A stretch of DNA of 64,000 bases from Bacteroides sp. 224 (GCF_010500995.1 NZ_QVMK01000005.1:1-64000); one strand, 5' to 3'; shown: positions 46,579 through 55,380, numbered from the stretch's first letter. Notes: generated by a model from the sequence alone, not told the origin. Numbers and translations: made by a program.

Positions 46579-46731
46579 TTGTCTTACAGGAAATATGCGA
46601 ATCTCAACGACTGAATATGTCCAAAGAAGAAATGGAGACTAATTTTAAGAGTCGTGTTAAATTGCCTAAAATATATTACTTTCAAGCTAATTTACCTTCC
46701 AAACTACAGCCACTTTAAAGATAATATTGCA

Positions 46732-46739
46732 TAATTTTG
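46732..46739 (+). promoter_or_regulatory. putative -7 box for the inositol-lipid cluster
   Basis: TAATTTTG followed by GCG fits the -7 consensus, 36 bp before the ATG at 46776. Confidence 0.5.
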
Positions 46740-46775
46740 CGATCAATTAATGTATTCTTTAAAAAGCAGAACAAC

Positions 46776-48073
46776 ATGGAAAATCAAATTAAGCCGGCTA
46801 CCGGAAAATTAGGAGTTTTGGTAGTAGGACTGGGAGGTGCTGTTTCTTCTACATTTGTGGTAGGAACATTGGCCGTTCGTAAAGGATTATCTCAACCTAT
46901 AGGGTCAATCACTCAATTAGCTACAATGCGTCTGGGAAAGAGAGAAGAAAATAATTTCCCAAAGATCAAGGATGTAGTTCCATTAACCGATTTAAATGAT
47001 ATCGTATTTGGTGGATGGGATATCTTCCCGGAAAATGTATACGATGCTTCTGTTCATGCCGAAGTTTTAAGTGAAAAAGACTTGAATGGTGTGAAAGAAG
47101 AATTGCAAGCTATTAAACCAATGCCTGCTGCTTTTGACCATGATTGGGTAAAGCGCTTAAACGGAACACATATCAAGCAAGCTGCCAACCGTTGGGAACT
47201 TACCGAAGCTATTCGCAAAGACATCCGCGACTTTAAAGCTGCCAATAATTGCGAACGTGTAGTTGTGATCTGGTCGGCAAGTACAGAAGTTTATCTTCCT
47301 TTATGCGAGGAGCATAAAACACTTGCTTCTTTAGAAAAGGCAATGAAAGATGACCGCAAAGATGTATCTCTCCAAGTATGTGTTATGCATACGCAGCTAT
47401 TGCAGAAGGTGCTCCTTTCATTATGGGTGCTCCAAACCTTTGTGTAGATACACCGGCTATGTGGGAATTTGCCGAAAAGAATAAAGTGGCTATCTGCGGT
47501 AAAGACTATAAAACCGGACAGACCATGATTAAAACGGTATTGGCTCCGATGTTGAAAACCCGTATGTTAGGATTGGATGGTTGGTTCTCTACTAACATCT
47601 TAGGAAATCGCGATGGTGAAGTATTGGATGATCCGGACTCTTTCAAAACAAAAGAAGTAAGTAAGCTGTCTGTTATCGATACCATCTTGCAACCGGAATT
47701 GTATCCGGAACTTTATGGCAACATCTATCATAAAGTACGTATCAACTATTACCCACCTCGCAAAGACAATAAAGAAGGTTGGGACAATATTGACCTTGTA
47801 GGCTGGATGGGATATCCAATGCAATTGAAAGTAGATTTCCTTTGCCGTGATTCTATTCTGGCTGCTCCTTTGTGCTTGGATTTAGTGTTATTTGCCGACT
47901 TGGCGCATAGAGCAGGAATGAGTGGAATACAAGATTGGTTATCATTCTACTTCAAGAGCCCGATGCATGATTTTGATCATATTCCGGAGCATGATTTGTT
48001 TATTCAGTACACTAAACTGAAAAATACACTTCGCAAGATGATTGGCGAAGAAACATTAGATTACTTAGACTAA
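46776..48073 (+). pseudogene. ino1: myo-inositol-1-phosphate synthase, frameshifted
   Basis: The two halves together give a ~430-residue inositol-3-phosphate synthase, which makes myo-inositol phosphate from glucose-6-phosphate for inositol lipids. The first frame (ATG 46776, NAD-binding VVGLGGAVSSTFVVG) runs to about 47366 and then reads out of frame to 47447. The second frame resumes at about 47366 as ISPSMCYAYAAIAEGAPF and ends normally at 48073. One missing base, most simply an A in GTA(A)TC near 47365, restores one reading frame. All other family segments are intact, so this is either a very recent mutation or a sequencing error. Confidence 0.85.
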
Positions 48074-48075
48074 AA

Positions 48076-48154
<79 letters not shown>

Positions 48155-48159
48155 ATAAT

Positions 48160-48621
48160 ATGTGGATTGCTAAATTTATAGCTACTGGGTTTGGCTCCGG
48201 CCTTTCTCCTTTTGCCCCGGGTACGGCGGGAGCATTACTGGCAACTGTTATCTGGTGGGCTTTGTCTCTGTTTTGCTCATTCGATTTATTGCTGATCCTG
48301 ACAGGTGCTTTAATCATCGTGTTTACAATTGTCGGAATTTGGGCGACGGATCAAGTCGAGCCAATTTGGGGAGAAGACCCCTCCAAAGTTGTAGTAGATG
48401 AGATGGTTGGTGTATGGATTGCTTTATTAGGAGTTGCAGAGGGAAATATTTACCATGTGATAATTGCATTTGTCCTGTTTCGTCTTTTCGATATATTTAA
48501 ACCTTTGGGTATCCGAAAGATGGAGGATCTTAAAGGAGGTCTGGGAGTTATGATGGATGATGTTTTAGCCGGTGTATATAGCCTGATCTTGTTGTTGGGA
48601 GGAAGATGGCTAATTGGATAA
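48160..48621 (+). CDS. phosphatidylglycerophosphatase A-like phosphatase (probable PI-phosphate phosphatase)
   Basis: 153-residue PgpA-family membrane phosphatase with an N-terminal GFGSGLSPFAPGTAGALL motif, a DPSKVVVDEMVGVW segment with catalytic acidic residues, and about three to four membrane helices. In the homologous Bacteroides cluster the PgpA-like protein dephosphorylates phosphatidylinositol phosphate. Lies between ino1 and a CDP-alcohol transferase gene and overlaps the following gtrA-like gene by 16 bp. Confidence 0.88.
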   Translation: MWIAKFIATGFGSGLSPFAPGTAGALLATVIWWALSLFCSFDLLLILTGALIIVFTIVGIWATDQVEPIWGEDPSKVVVDEMVGVWIALLGVAEGNIYHVIIAFVLFRLFDIFKPLGIRKMEDLKGGLGVMMDDVLAGVYSLILLLGGRWLIG

Positions 48622-49109
48622 AGGAAACTATCCGAAAACTATCCGAAAAAGGCGGGATCTTTATGTTTATAAGAGCCCAGTTTTCTTCTCAATTAGCAAG
48701 CGTTTGCGATTTCGTTGCAACTATTTTACTGGCAAAACTCTTTGGGCTTTATTATGTATATGCCACTCTATTGGGCGCAATATGTGGAGGGGTAGTAAAT
48801 TGTGTAATAAACTACCAATGGACGTTTAAGTCGAAAGAATGCAGAAAAACGCATGTTGCATTAAAATATCTGATAGTTTGGATTGGAAGTATCCTGTTAA
48901 ATACATTAGGCACCTATTGCCTGACTGAAACACTGGTACGAATACCCTGGTTAAGAGATTTGATAGACCAATATTTTGATGATTTTTTCATTATACCTAA
49001 AATCATTGTATCTTTGTTGGTCAGTTTTTTATGGAACTATAATATGCATCGGCTTTTTGTTTATAGAAACCGAAACATAAGAGACTTTTTCAGACGGAAA
49101 GAATCTTGA
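48606..49109 (+). CDS. GtrA-family membrane protein
   Basis: 167-residue protein with four transmembrane helices and the GtrA-like pattern FIRAQFSSQLASVCDFVATILL ending in a basic tail (MHRLFVYRNR). GtrA-type proteins are thought to flip polyprenyl-phosphate sugars or assist glycan modification. Its start overlaps the end of the PgpA-like gene, and it is a regular member of inositol-lipid clusters, but its exact role there is not defined. Confidence 0.85.
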   Translation: MANWIKETIRKLSEKGGIFMFIRAQFSSQLASVCDFVATILLAKLFGLYYVYATLLGAICGGVVNCVINYQWTFKSKECRKTHVALKYLIVWIGSILLNTLGTYCLTETLVRIPWLRDLIDQYFDDFFIIPKIIVSLLVSFLWNYNMHRLFVYRNRNIRDFFRRKES

Positions 49110-49151
49110 CTAACAAGGGAACAAGGGAATAATTGAATAAAATCGCAATAA

Positions 49152-49814
49152 ATGAAAGCAAGAGATTGGGCACAACAGTTTATCTATAAAGTTATAGACC
49201 CTTTTGTGCGCGGATTAATCAAAATAGGAGTGACCCCCAATGTTGTTACTACCATCGGATTTTTACTTAACGTAGCCGCCGCAGGCATATTTGTGTATGG
49301 TGCTCCTTATGGATCGGAAGGAGATTATTCTTATATTGGTTGGGGTGGATTCCTTATATTATTTGCCGGTTTGTTTGATATGCTCGACGGGCAAGTGGCT
49401 CGTATAGGCAAAATGTCTTCTAAATTTGGTGCTATGTACGACTCTGTACTCGATCGTTACAGCGAGATGGTAGTGCTTGGCGGAATCATCTATTATTTTA
49501 TGTATAACCACTTCTTTGTTGCCGGATTTATTTCGCTCGTAGCACTTGTAGGTTCAATTATGGTGAGCTATATAAGAGCCCGCGCCGAAGGTTTGGGTAT
49601 AGAATGTAAAGGTGGTTTCATGCAACGCCCGGAAAGGGTTGTAATCATGGGAGTGGGAGCACTGGTCTGTGGCATTTGTTACCATTTTGCGGGATTCGAA
49701 GAGTGGGTGCTCTGGGTTTTTACGGCATCTTTATTGATTGTAGCCATATTTTCTAATATAACAGCTATCGGACGCTTAAATCATAGCCGTCGGGTAATGG
49801 AAACACAGAAATAA
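49152..49814 (+). CDS. CDP-alcohol phosphatidyltransferase (PI-phosphate synthase type)
   Basis: 220-residue integral membrane enzyme. The CDP-alcohol transferase signature is complete: DMLDGQVAR, then G at FGAM, then DSVLD. In the homologous Bacteroides cluster this enzyme joins CDP-diacylglycerol to inositol phosphate, giving phosphatidylinositol phosphate, the substrate of the PgpA-like phosphatase two genes upstream. It precedes the PAP2 gene by 3 bp. Confidence 0.9.
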   Translation: MKARDWAQQFIYKVIDPFVRGLIKIGVTPNVVTTIGFLLNVAAAGIFVYGAPYGSEGDYSYIGWGGFLILFAGLFDMLDGQVARIGKMSSKFGAMYDSVLDRYSEMVVLGGIIYYFMYNHFFVAGFISLVALVGSIMVSYIRARAEGLGIECKGGFMQRPERVVIMGVGALVCGICYHFAGFEEWVLWVFTASLLIVAIFSNITAIGRLNHSRRVMETQK

Positions 49815-49817
49815 ATT

Positions 49818-50756
49818 ATGATAAATCATTTGTCATTCCCTACACGTAAAGAGTCCTTTACGGTTATTGGAATTTCTGCTGTCTTCTTGTTGCTGACAGC
49901 AGTATTTGTAGAACTCCGTTCCGAACATCTATTAATTGTAGCCGGCTTTTTACTTTTATTCTTTGCCGGAGAACAGACGCGTAAACTTGCCGTTGCCATA
50001 TTACCATTTATTGTATTTGGTGTTTCTTATGATTGGATGCGCGTTTATCCCAATTACATGGTAAATCCGATTGATGTGCAAAACTTGTACGAACTGGAAA
50101 AGCAGCTCTTTGGCATAAATACAGAAGGTGCAACATTGATTCCTTGTGAGTATTTTGCTTTGCATCATCATAGCATTGCCGATTTCTTTGCCGGCATTTT
50201 TTATCTGACTTGGGTGCCTGTTCCTATTGCATTCGGACTATGGCTTTACTTTAAAAAAGAGCAGAAACTGTATTTGAGGTTTGCCCTTGTATTTCTGTTT
50301 GTGAATTTGTTGGGCTTTGCCGGTTATTATATTCATCCGGCTGCTCCACCTTGGTATGCTATAAACTATGGTTTTGAACCAATATTGAATACTCCGGGTA
50401 ATGCGGCAGGGCTGGCACGGTTTGATGCGTTGTTGCATGTTTCTATTTTTGATTCTATTTATAGTCGTAACTCTAATGTATTTGCAGCCGTACCTTCTTT
50501 ACATGCGGCTTATATGGTAGTTGCCGTATATTATGCTATTATAAAGAAGTGTAATTGGGCATTTACTTCTTTGCTGATTATATTAATGGTAGGCATTTGG
50601 TGTACGGCAGTTTATTCTTGTCACCATTACATTATTGATGTACTTTTGGGTATTTTCTGTGCTTTATTAGGTATCTTCCTTTTCGAAAAGGGTTTGATGA
50701 AGATCAAAGGATTCAGTGCCTTTATCAACAAATACTCGGATTATATAAAAAGATAG
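49818..50756 (+). CDS. PAP2-family enzyme, inositol phosphorylceramide synthase-like
   Basis: 312-residue membrane protein with about seven hydrophobic segments. It has an AUR1-like layout: PAAPPWYAI, then VPSLHAAY, then HHYIIDVLLG (catalytic His and Asp). AUR1-like enzymes transfer phosphoinositol from phosphatidylinositol to ceramide. With the neighbours it completes the route from glucose-6-phosphate to inositol sphingolipid. Last gene of the cluster. Confidence 0.87.
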   Translation: MINHLSFPTRKESFTVIGISAVFLLLTAVFVELRSEHLLIVAGFLLLFFAGEQTRKLAVAILPFIVFGVSYDWMRVYPNYMVNPIDVQNLYELEKQLFGINTEGATLIPCEYFALHHHSIADFFAGIFYLTWVPVPIAFGLWLYFKKEQKLYLRFALVFLFVNLLGFAGYYIHPAAPPWYAINYGFEPILNTPGNAAGLARFDALLHVSIFDSIYSRNSNVFAAVPSLHAAYMVVAVYYAIIKKCNWAFTSLLIILMVGIWCTAVYSCHHYIIDVLLGIFCALLGIFLFEKGLMKIKGFSAFINKYSDYIKR

Positions 50757-50764
50757 TGAGTGGT

Positions 50765-50815
50765 AGTGTAATGCTTACCCGAGGCAGTAATAAAAAAGGG
50801 TAAGCTCTTTACACT
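50765..50815. terminator. bidirectional terminator between the PAP2 gene and rng
   Basis: AGTGTAATGCTTACCC (50765-50780) pairs with GGGTAAGCTCTTTACACT (50798-50815) with small bulges. It lies between two convergent genes; CCCTTTTCT follows on the plus strand. Confidence 0.8.
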
Positions 50816-50827
50816 CACCCTTTTCTA

Positions 50828-52402
50828 TTATTTATGATCTAATTCCTCTTTCATATCTATCTCTTCCCCGTTTTTGTCATAGAAGACATATTCAAGGAAG
50901 GCAAGCTTTTGGCTGGGAACTACTTTGATACCAAATCCGTATTTCATTTGCCATTTGCGTTTCAAAGAAACAAGTCCTTGATTTACAAATGCAGCTACAT
51001 ACGGATGGATGTGTAACGAGAAGTTTTTGATCTTCAGTTTATTTACCAGATAGTCAATTTTACTCTCAAGTGTATCTGTGAATAATATGGATGACTTGAT
51101 GGTTCCTTTACCATAACAGGTAGGACAAACTTCGGAAGTGTTTACGTCCATAGCAGGGCGCACCCGCTGACGGGTTATTTGCATTAATCCGAATTTGCTG
51201 AGAGGCAGAATGTTGTGCCTTGCTCTGTCTTTCTGCATGTTGGCAGTCATCCGTTCGTATACCTTTTGGCGGTTGGCAGCTTCGCCCATATCAATGAAGT
51301 CGACTACAATGATACCCCCCATATCTCTTAACCTTAATTGGCGAGCCAGCTCGTCGGCTGCTCCCAGGTTTACCTCCAGTGCGTTTGCTTCTTGTCCATT
51401 GGCGTTTTTGGTGCGGTTTCCACTGTTCACGTCAACTACGTGCAATGCCTCTGTGTGCTCAATGATTAAATAAGCGCCGCTTTTGTAGGATATGGTTTTA
51501 CCAAACGCCGATTTTATTTGTTTGGTAATGGCAAAATTGTCGAAAATAGGAAGTTGACCTTTATAGTGTTTTACAATTCCTTCCCGTTCGGGTGCGATGA
51601 GTGTTACGTAGTCTTTTATTTCTTTGTACACCGTTTCATCGTTCACATAAATGTTTTCGAAAGAAGGATTGAATAGGTCGCGAAGCATAGCTACGGCACG
51701 ACTGGTTTCCTCATAGATTAATGTAGGATACTTGGTTGCCTTTTGCACTTTTACCATGCTTTCTTCCCACTGCCTTAATAATACTTTAAGCTCTCCGTCG
51801 AGTTCGGCTACGCGTTTTCCTTCGGCTACGGTACGTACTATTACTCCAAAATTCTTGGGCTTAATACTTTGTAGTAGTTGTTTGAGGCGGGCGCGCTCTT
51901 CGCTCGATTTAATTTTTTGAGAAACGGAAACCTTATCATTGAAAGGAATAAGAACAAGGTATCTCCCCGCAAAAGATATTTCGGAAGTTAATCGGGGGCC
52001 TTTCGTTGAGATGGGTTCCTTGGCTATTTGCACCACTACTTCTTGTCCTACTTTGAGTGTGTTGGCTATGGTGCCATCTTTGTCAAGGTCGGGAAGCAGG
52101 GTTGCTTTGCCAATGTTAGTGATTTTTTTTCTGTCGCTTAAAGTTTGTTTTACGAACTTCTCCAGTGAGTTAAATTGAGGTCCCAGGTCTAAATAATGAA
52201 GAAAAGCGTCTTTCTCGTAACCGACATCTACAAAACAAGCATTTAATCCCGGCATCAATTTCTTGACGCGGCCTAAATACATGTTGCCCACCGAGAAAGA
52301 AACGTTTCTTCCTTCGCTTTGAAGTTCTACCAAACTTTTATCTTCTAAAAGTGCAATAGAAACCTCTTTGGGTTGTACATCAACTACTAATTCGCTTGTC
52401 AC
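50828..52402 (-). CDS. rng: ribonuclease G (Rne/Rng family)
   Basis: 524-residue endoribonuclease for rRNA and mRNA processing. It has an N-terminal S1 domain (YLGRVKKLMPGLNACFVDVG), the catalytic segment VVDFIDMGE with metal-binding Asp residues, the QITRQRVRP motif and the zinc-link CPTCYGKG. It lacks the long disordered C-terminal tail of RNase E, so RNase G is the better name. Downstream of HU and the 30-residue basic gene on the same strand. Confidence 0.93.
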   Translation of the reverse strand: MTSELVVDVQPKEVSIALLEDKSLVELQSEGRNVSFSVGNMYLGRVKKLMPGLNACFVDVGYEKDAFLHYLDLGPQFNSLEKFVKQTLSDRKKITNIGKATLLPDLDKDGTIANTLKVGQEVVVQIAKEPISTKGPRLTSEISFAGRYLVLIPFNDKVSVSQKIKSSEERARLKQLLQSIKPKNFGVIVRTVAEGKRVAELDGELKVLLRQWEESMVKVQKATKYPTLIYEETSRAVAMLRDLFNPSFENIYVNDETVYKEIKDYVTLIAPEREGIVKHYKGQLPIFDNFAITKQIKSAFGKTISYKSGAYLIIEHTEALHVVDVNSGNRTKNANGQEANALEVNLGAADELARQLRLRDMGGIIVVDFIDMGEAANRQKVYERMTANMQKDRARHNILPLSKFGLMQITRQRVRPAMDVNTSEVCPTCYGKGTIKSSILFTDTLESKIDYLVNKLKIKNFSLHIHPYVAAFVNQGLVSLKRKWQMKYGFGIKVVPSQKLAFLEYVFYDKNGEEIDMKEELDHK

Positions 52403-52501
52403 TATTATTGTTTATTATTTAGTACCTAACAGAAAGAACAAACCTGAAAGACATTTTGCTTTACAAGTTTGTTCTTTATCTCTGTTCATCAGACTATAAA
52501 A

Positions 52502-52594
52502 TTACTTTTTGCTTTTATGTCTGTTCTTTCTTAATCTTTTTTTACGCTTGTGCGTAGACATTTTATGTCTTTTTTTCTTCTTTCCGCTTGGCAT
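52502..52594 (-). CDS. 30-residue basic ribosome-associated protein (AURKAIP1/COX24-like)
   Basis: A 30-codon reading frame from ATG (52594-52592) to TAA (52504-52502) encodes a very basic peptide beginning MPSGKKKKRHKMSTHKRKK and ending RKNRHKSKK. This matches the short AURKAIP1/COX24-domain proteins of Bacteroidota, which resemble bacterial THX-type small ribosomal proteins. It lies between HU and rng, both nucleic-acid proteins. Easily missed because of size. Confidence 0.8.
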   Translation of the reverse strand: MPSGKKKKRHKMSTHKRKKRLRKNRHKSKK

Positions 52595-52625
52595 AGCTTC
52601 ACATTTTATGGGTTAATATTTATGT

Positions 52626-52904
52626 TTACTTGTTTTTAACTACTTCTGCAAATGACTTAGCTGGTTTGAACGCTGCAACATTGTGCTCCGGTACGATAAT
52701 AGCTGTGTTCTTGGAAATATTTCGAGCAGTTTTTTGTGCTCTCTTTTTTACCACAAAGCTACCGAAACCGCGTAAATATACATTCTCCTCATTAGTCAAC
52801 GAATCCTTAATTACTTCCATAAACGAGTCAATTGCAGTCATTACGGTTATTTTGTCTATACCGGTATTTTTTGCAATTTCGTTTACAATATCTGCTTTAG
52901 TCAT
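52626..52904 (-). CDS. HU-family DNA-binding protein
   Basis: 92-residue histone-like protein: MTKADIVNEIAKNTG helical N-terminus and the beta-arm region RGFGSFVVKKRAQKTARN. Full length for HU/IHF. It bends and compacts DNA as a dimer. A minus-strand TATATTTG box lies at 52982-52975. Confidence 0.94.
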   Translation of the reverse strand: MTKADIVNEIAKNTGIDKITVMTAIDSFMEVIKDSLTNEENVYLRGFGSFVVKKRAQKTARNISKNTAIIVPEHNVAAFKPAKSFAEVVKNK

Positions 52905-52974
52905 TTTTCTTTCAAAAAATAAATTATTACTTATGTTATTAGCTTATAATACAATAGCTTCGAAAATCGGATTG

Positions 52975-52982
52975 CAAATATA
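52975..52982 (-). promoter_or_regulatory. putative -7 box for the HU gene
   Basis: The minus strand reads TATATTTG followed by GCAATC, 71 bp before the HU ATG. A TTTG lies 16 bp upstream, shorter than the standard spacing. Confidence 0.5.
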
Positions 52983-53024
52983 GAGGTTTTTAGCTTCTCA
53001 AAAAAATATATCCTGAACATTTTG

Positions 53025-53032
53025 TATTTTTG
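53025..53032 (+). promoter_or_regulatory. -7 box abutting the mutY start
   Basis: TATTTTTG fits TAnnTTTG. With the usual distance the transcript would begin at about 53036, the A of the mutY ATG, giving a leaderless or nearly leaderless mRNA. No -33 TTTG at normal spacing. Confidence 0.4.
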
Positions 53033-53035
53033 TGC

Positions 53036-54067
53036 ATGAATTTCACTCAAACGCTATTAGCTTGGTATCAAGACAACAAACGAGAACTTCCTTGGAGGGA
53101 TACTTCTGATCCGTATACCATTTGGATTTCTGAAATAATTCTTCAACAAACCCGGGTGGCGCAGGGTTATGAATATTTTCTGCGATTCATAAAGCGTTTT
53201 CCTGATGTAAAGGCATTGGCCGAGACTCATGAAGACGAAGTTATGAAATATTGGGAGGGTTTGGGGTATTATTCCCGTGCAAGAAATCTTCATGCTGCTG
53301 CCAAAAGCATGGATGGTGTTTTTCCGAAAACTTATGAAGAAGTGTTGGCCCTGAAAGGGGTAGGAGAGTATACGGCTGCCGCTATTTGCTCATTTGCTTA
53401 TAAAATGCCTTATGCGGTAGTAGATGGTAATGTGTATCGGGTACTGGCTCGCTATTTGGGAATCGACACTCCTATTGATTCTACTCAGGGAAAGAAATTG
53501 TTTGCTGCATTGGCCAATGAATATTTAGATAAGAAAGAACCGGCTTTGTATAATCAGGCCATTATGGATTTCGGAGCCATACAATGTACGCCTCAATCTC
53601 CCGATTGCATGTTTTGCCCTTTAATTGATATTTGTGTTGCTTTTAAGGAAGGGGCTATTGGTCGATTGCCTGTGAAGCAGCATAAAACCAAAACCACCAA
53701 CCGATATTTCAATTACATTTATATATCTGCCGGAGAATATACATTTATACGCAAACGTGTGGGGAATGATATTTGGAAGAATCTTTTTGAAATTCCTCTC
53801 ATAGAAACGGAGCATCCGGTGTTGGAGGAGGAATTCCTGTCTTTACCTCAATTAAAGGAAATGTTGGGCGCAAATAAAGACTTTACTATTCGTTTGGTTT
53901 GCAGGGATGTGAAACATGTACTTTCTCATCGAATTATCTACTCCAATTTTTATGAAGTTGAATTTTCCGAAGCTATAGATTCTTTCTTCGATTATGTGAA
54001 AATACATAAGAGTGATTGGCAGGAATATGCTTTTCCAAGATTGCTTCAGCAGGTCATTCATTTTTAG
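53036..54067 (+). CDS. mutY: A/G-specific adenine glycosylase
   Basis: 343-residue base-excision repair enzyme that removes adenine opposite 8-oxoguanine. Visible are the catalytic Glu33 (SEIILQQTR), the helix-hairpin-helix LKGVGEYTAAAI with Asp130 (AVVDGNVYR), the iron-sulfur cluster cysteines (CTPQSPDCMFCPLIDIC) and a C-terminal NUDIX-like domain. The ATG at 53036 is preferred over a TTG two codons upstream, which lies within a TATTTTTG box (53025-53032). Confidence 0.95.
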   Translation: MNFTQTLLAWYQDNKRELPWRDTSDPYTIWISEIILQQTRVAQGYEYFLRFIKRFPDVKALAETHEDEVMKYWEGLGYYSRARNLHAAAKSMDGVFPKTYEEVLALKGVGEYTAAAICSFAYKMPYAVVDGNVYRVLARYLGIDTPIDSTQGKKLFAALANEYLDKKEPALYNQAIMDFGAIQCTPQSPDCMFCPLIDICVAFKEGAIGRLPVKQHKTKTTNRYFNYIYISAGEYTFIRKRVGNDIWKNLFEIPLIETEHPVLEEEFLSLPQLKEMLGANKDFTIRLVCRDVKHVLSHRIIYSNFYEVEFSEAIDSFFDYVKIHKSDWQEYAFPRLLQQVIHF

Positions 54068-54145
54068 AACACAGAGACACGAAGACACGGAGTCTTTCAT
54101 TTACAGAGGATTATAAATCTCTGTGTCTTCGTGTCTCTGTGTTCT
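54066..54145. terminator. long inverted repeat (CACAGAG type) between mutY and maoC
   Basis: 27-bp arms (54066-54092 and 54119-54145) match with one mismatch; the left begins AGAACACAGAGACACGAAGA. It overlaps the mutY stop codon and lies between two convergent genes, so it may serve as a bidirectional terminator. Related to the element at 45980-46049. Confidence 0.85.
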
Positions 54146-54181
54146 TTCAAATGAGCACTTCTTTTTTTATGATGAGATCGT

Positions 54182-54646
54182 TTATACGAAATGATACAAG
54201 AAAACAACGGTTCCTTCCATTGCATTCTTTCTGGCACCTTTAATTTCCAGTGTCATTTTTATTTCTGCTTTGCTTACCCCTCTTAGATTGACGATGGATT
54301 GAAGCTTGGTTACCAATCTTACTTCATCTCCGGGAAGTACAGCTTGGTTGAATCGAAGTTTCTCGATTCCATAGTTGATCAACATTTTGGTGTTGTTCAC
54401 TTCAATGATTTGATTCCATAAATGAGGAAGCAATGATAAAGTCAGATAGCCGTGGGCAATAGTACTTTTGAAAGGACTTTCTGTTTTTGCTCTCTCTGTA
54501 TCCACATGTATCCATTGGTGGTCTAAAGTGGCATCTGCAAATAGATTAATACGCTCTTGTGTGACAGTAAGATAATCCGAAGCACCCAGTTCCTTTCCTA
54601 CATATTGCTCGAAATCTTCAAAAGAGTTAATAATAACTTTACTCAT
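54182..54646 (-). CDS. MaoC-family (R)-specific enoyl hydratase
   Basis: 154-residue hot-dog-fold protein. The hydratase motif is present: FADATLDHQWIHVD with catalytic Asp/His, followed by IAHGYLTLSLLP. These enzymes hydrate 2-enoyl-CoA to (R)-3-hydroxyacyl-CoA. Divergent from ssb. The physiological substrate cannot be told from sequence. Confidence 0.88.
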   Translation of the reverse strand: MSKVIINSFEDFEQYVGKELGASDYLTVTQERINLFADATLDHQWIHVDTERAKTESPFKSTIAHGYLTLSLLPHLWNQIIEVNNTKMLINYGIEKLRFNQAVLPGDEVRLVTKLQSIVNLRGVSKAEIKMTLEIKGARKNAMEGTVVFLYHFV

Positions 54647-54742
54647 ACGTGTTTTTTAGACGTTTTACTATGATAGTGTATAATTTTATAGCAAAGATAG
54701 TCGACTTATTTGAAATAACTTGCATCGTGTTCCAAAACTTCT

Positions 54743-54750
54743 TATTTTTG
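54743..54750 (+). promoter_or_regulatory. putative -7 box for ssb
   Basis: TATTTTTG fits TAnnTTTG, 27 bp before the ATG at 54778. It lies within an upstream in-frame open stretch, so the later ATG is the likely start. Confidence 0.5.
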
Positions 54751-54777
54751 AACTCTAAAATCATAAATAAACGAACT

Positions 54778-55212
54778 ATGTCAATAAACAAAGTCATTCT
54801 TGTGGGAAATCTGGGCAAAGACCCTGAGGTAAGATACTTGGATAGCGGAGTGGCTGTAGCTACTTTCCCGTTGGCTACTACCGAACGCGGATATACATTG
54901 CAAAACGGCACGCAAGTACCCGACAGAACCGAATGGCATAATCTGGTATTGTGGCGCGGTTTTGCCGAAACAGCAGAGAAATACCTGCATAAAGGTGATA
55001 AGCTTTATATTGAAGGAAAGATAAAAACTCGTTCTTACGATGATCAAGCCGGAAATAAGAGATATGTCACCGAAATCTTTGTAGATGTTATGGAGATGCT
55101 TTCTACCCGAGGAGCCGCCTCAGGAGTGCAATCAACTGCGGCACCTGCACAGACTCAACAACCTCAACAAAACATAGGAGGAAATAACCAAACGGACGAC
55201 TTGCCGTTTTAA
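54778..55212 (+). CDS. ssb: single-stranded DNA-binding protein
   Basis: 144-residue SSB: an OB fold (MSINKVILVGNLGKDPEVRY ... EWHNLVLWRG), a Gln/Pro/Ala-rich flexible linker and the acidic C-terminal tip DDLPF that recruits repair and replication partners. The reading frame is open for 43 more codons upstream, but these cross the promoter and overlap the divergent maoC leader. Followed by a 7-bp-period hairpin, then gldE. Confidence 0.95.
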   Translation: MSINKVILVGNLGKDPEVRYLDSGVAVATFPLATTERGYTLQNGTQVPDRTEWHNLVLWRGFAETAEKYLHKGDKLYIEGKIKTRSYDDQAGNKRYVTEIFVDVMEMLSTRGAASGVQSTAAPAQTQQPQQNIGGNNQTDDLPF

Positions 55213-55220
55213 ATAAAATA

Positions 55221-55354
55221 GTTACGAGTTACAGGTTACAAGTTACGAGTAATACTATGCAGCATATCTTGTAACTCGTAACTTGTAACTCGTAACTCGT
55301 AACTTGTAACTCGTAACTTGTAACTCGTAACTCGTAACTTGTAACTCGTAACTA
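55221..55354. repeat. 7-bp-period inverted repeat (GTAACTY type) between ssb and gldE
   Basis: The left arm (55221-55250) has about four GTTACRA units; the right part (55268-55354) has about twelve GTAACTC/GTAACTT heptamers, so several alternative hairpins are possible. It occupies nearly the whole gap between ssb and gldE. Confidence 0.9.
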
Positions 55355-55380
55355 ATACGTGTAACTAAAAAAATAGACTT

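Noticed and set aside
54649..54777. N-terminal extension of SSB
   Set aside because: The 43 additional residues cross the promoter-like box and are not part of the OB fold; SSB proteins start at MSINKVILVG.
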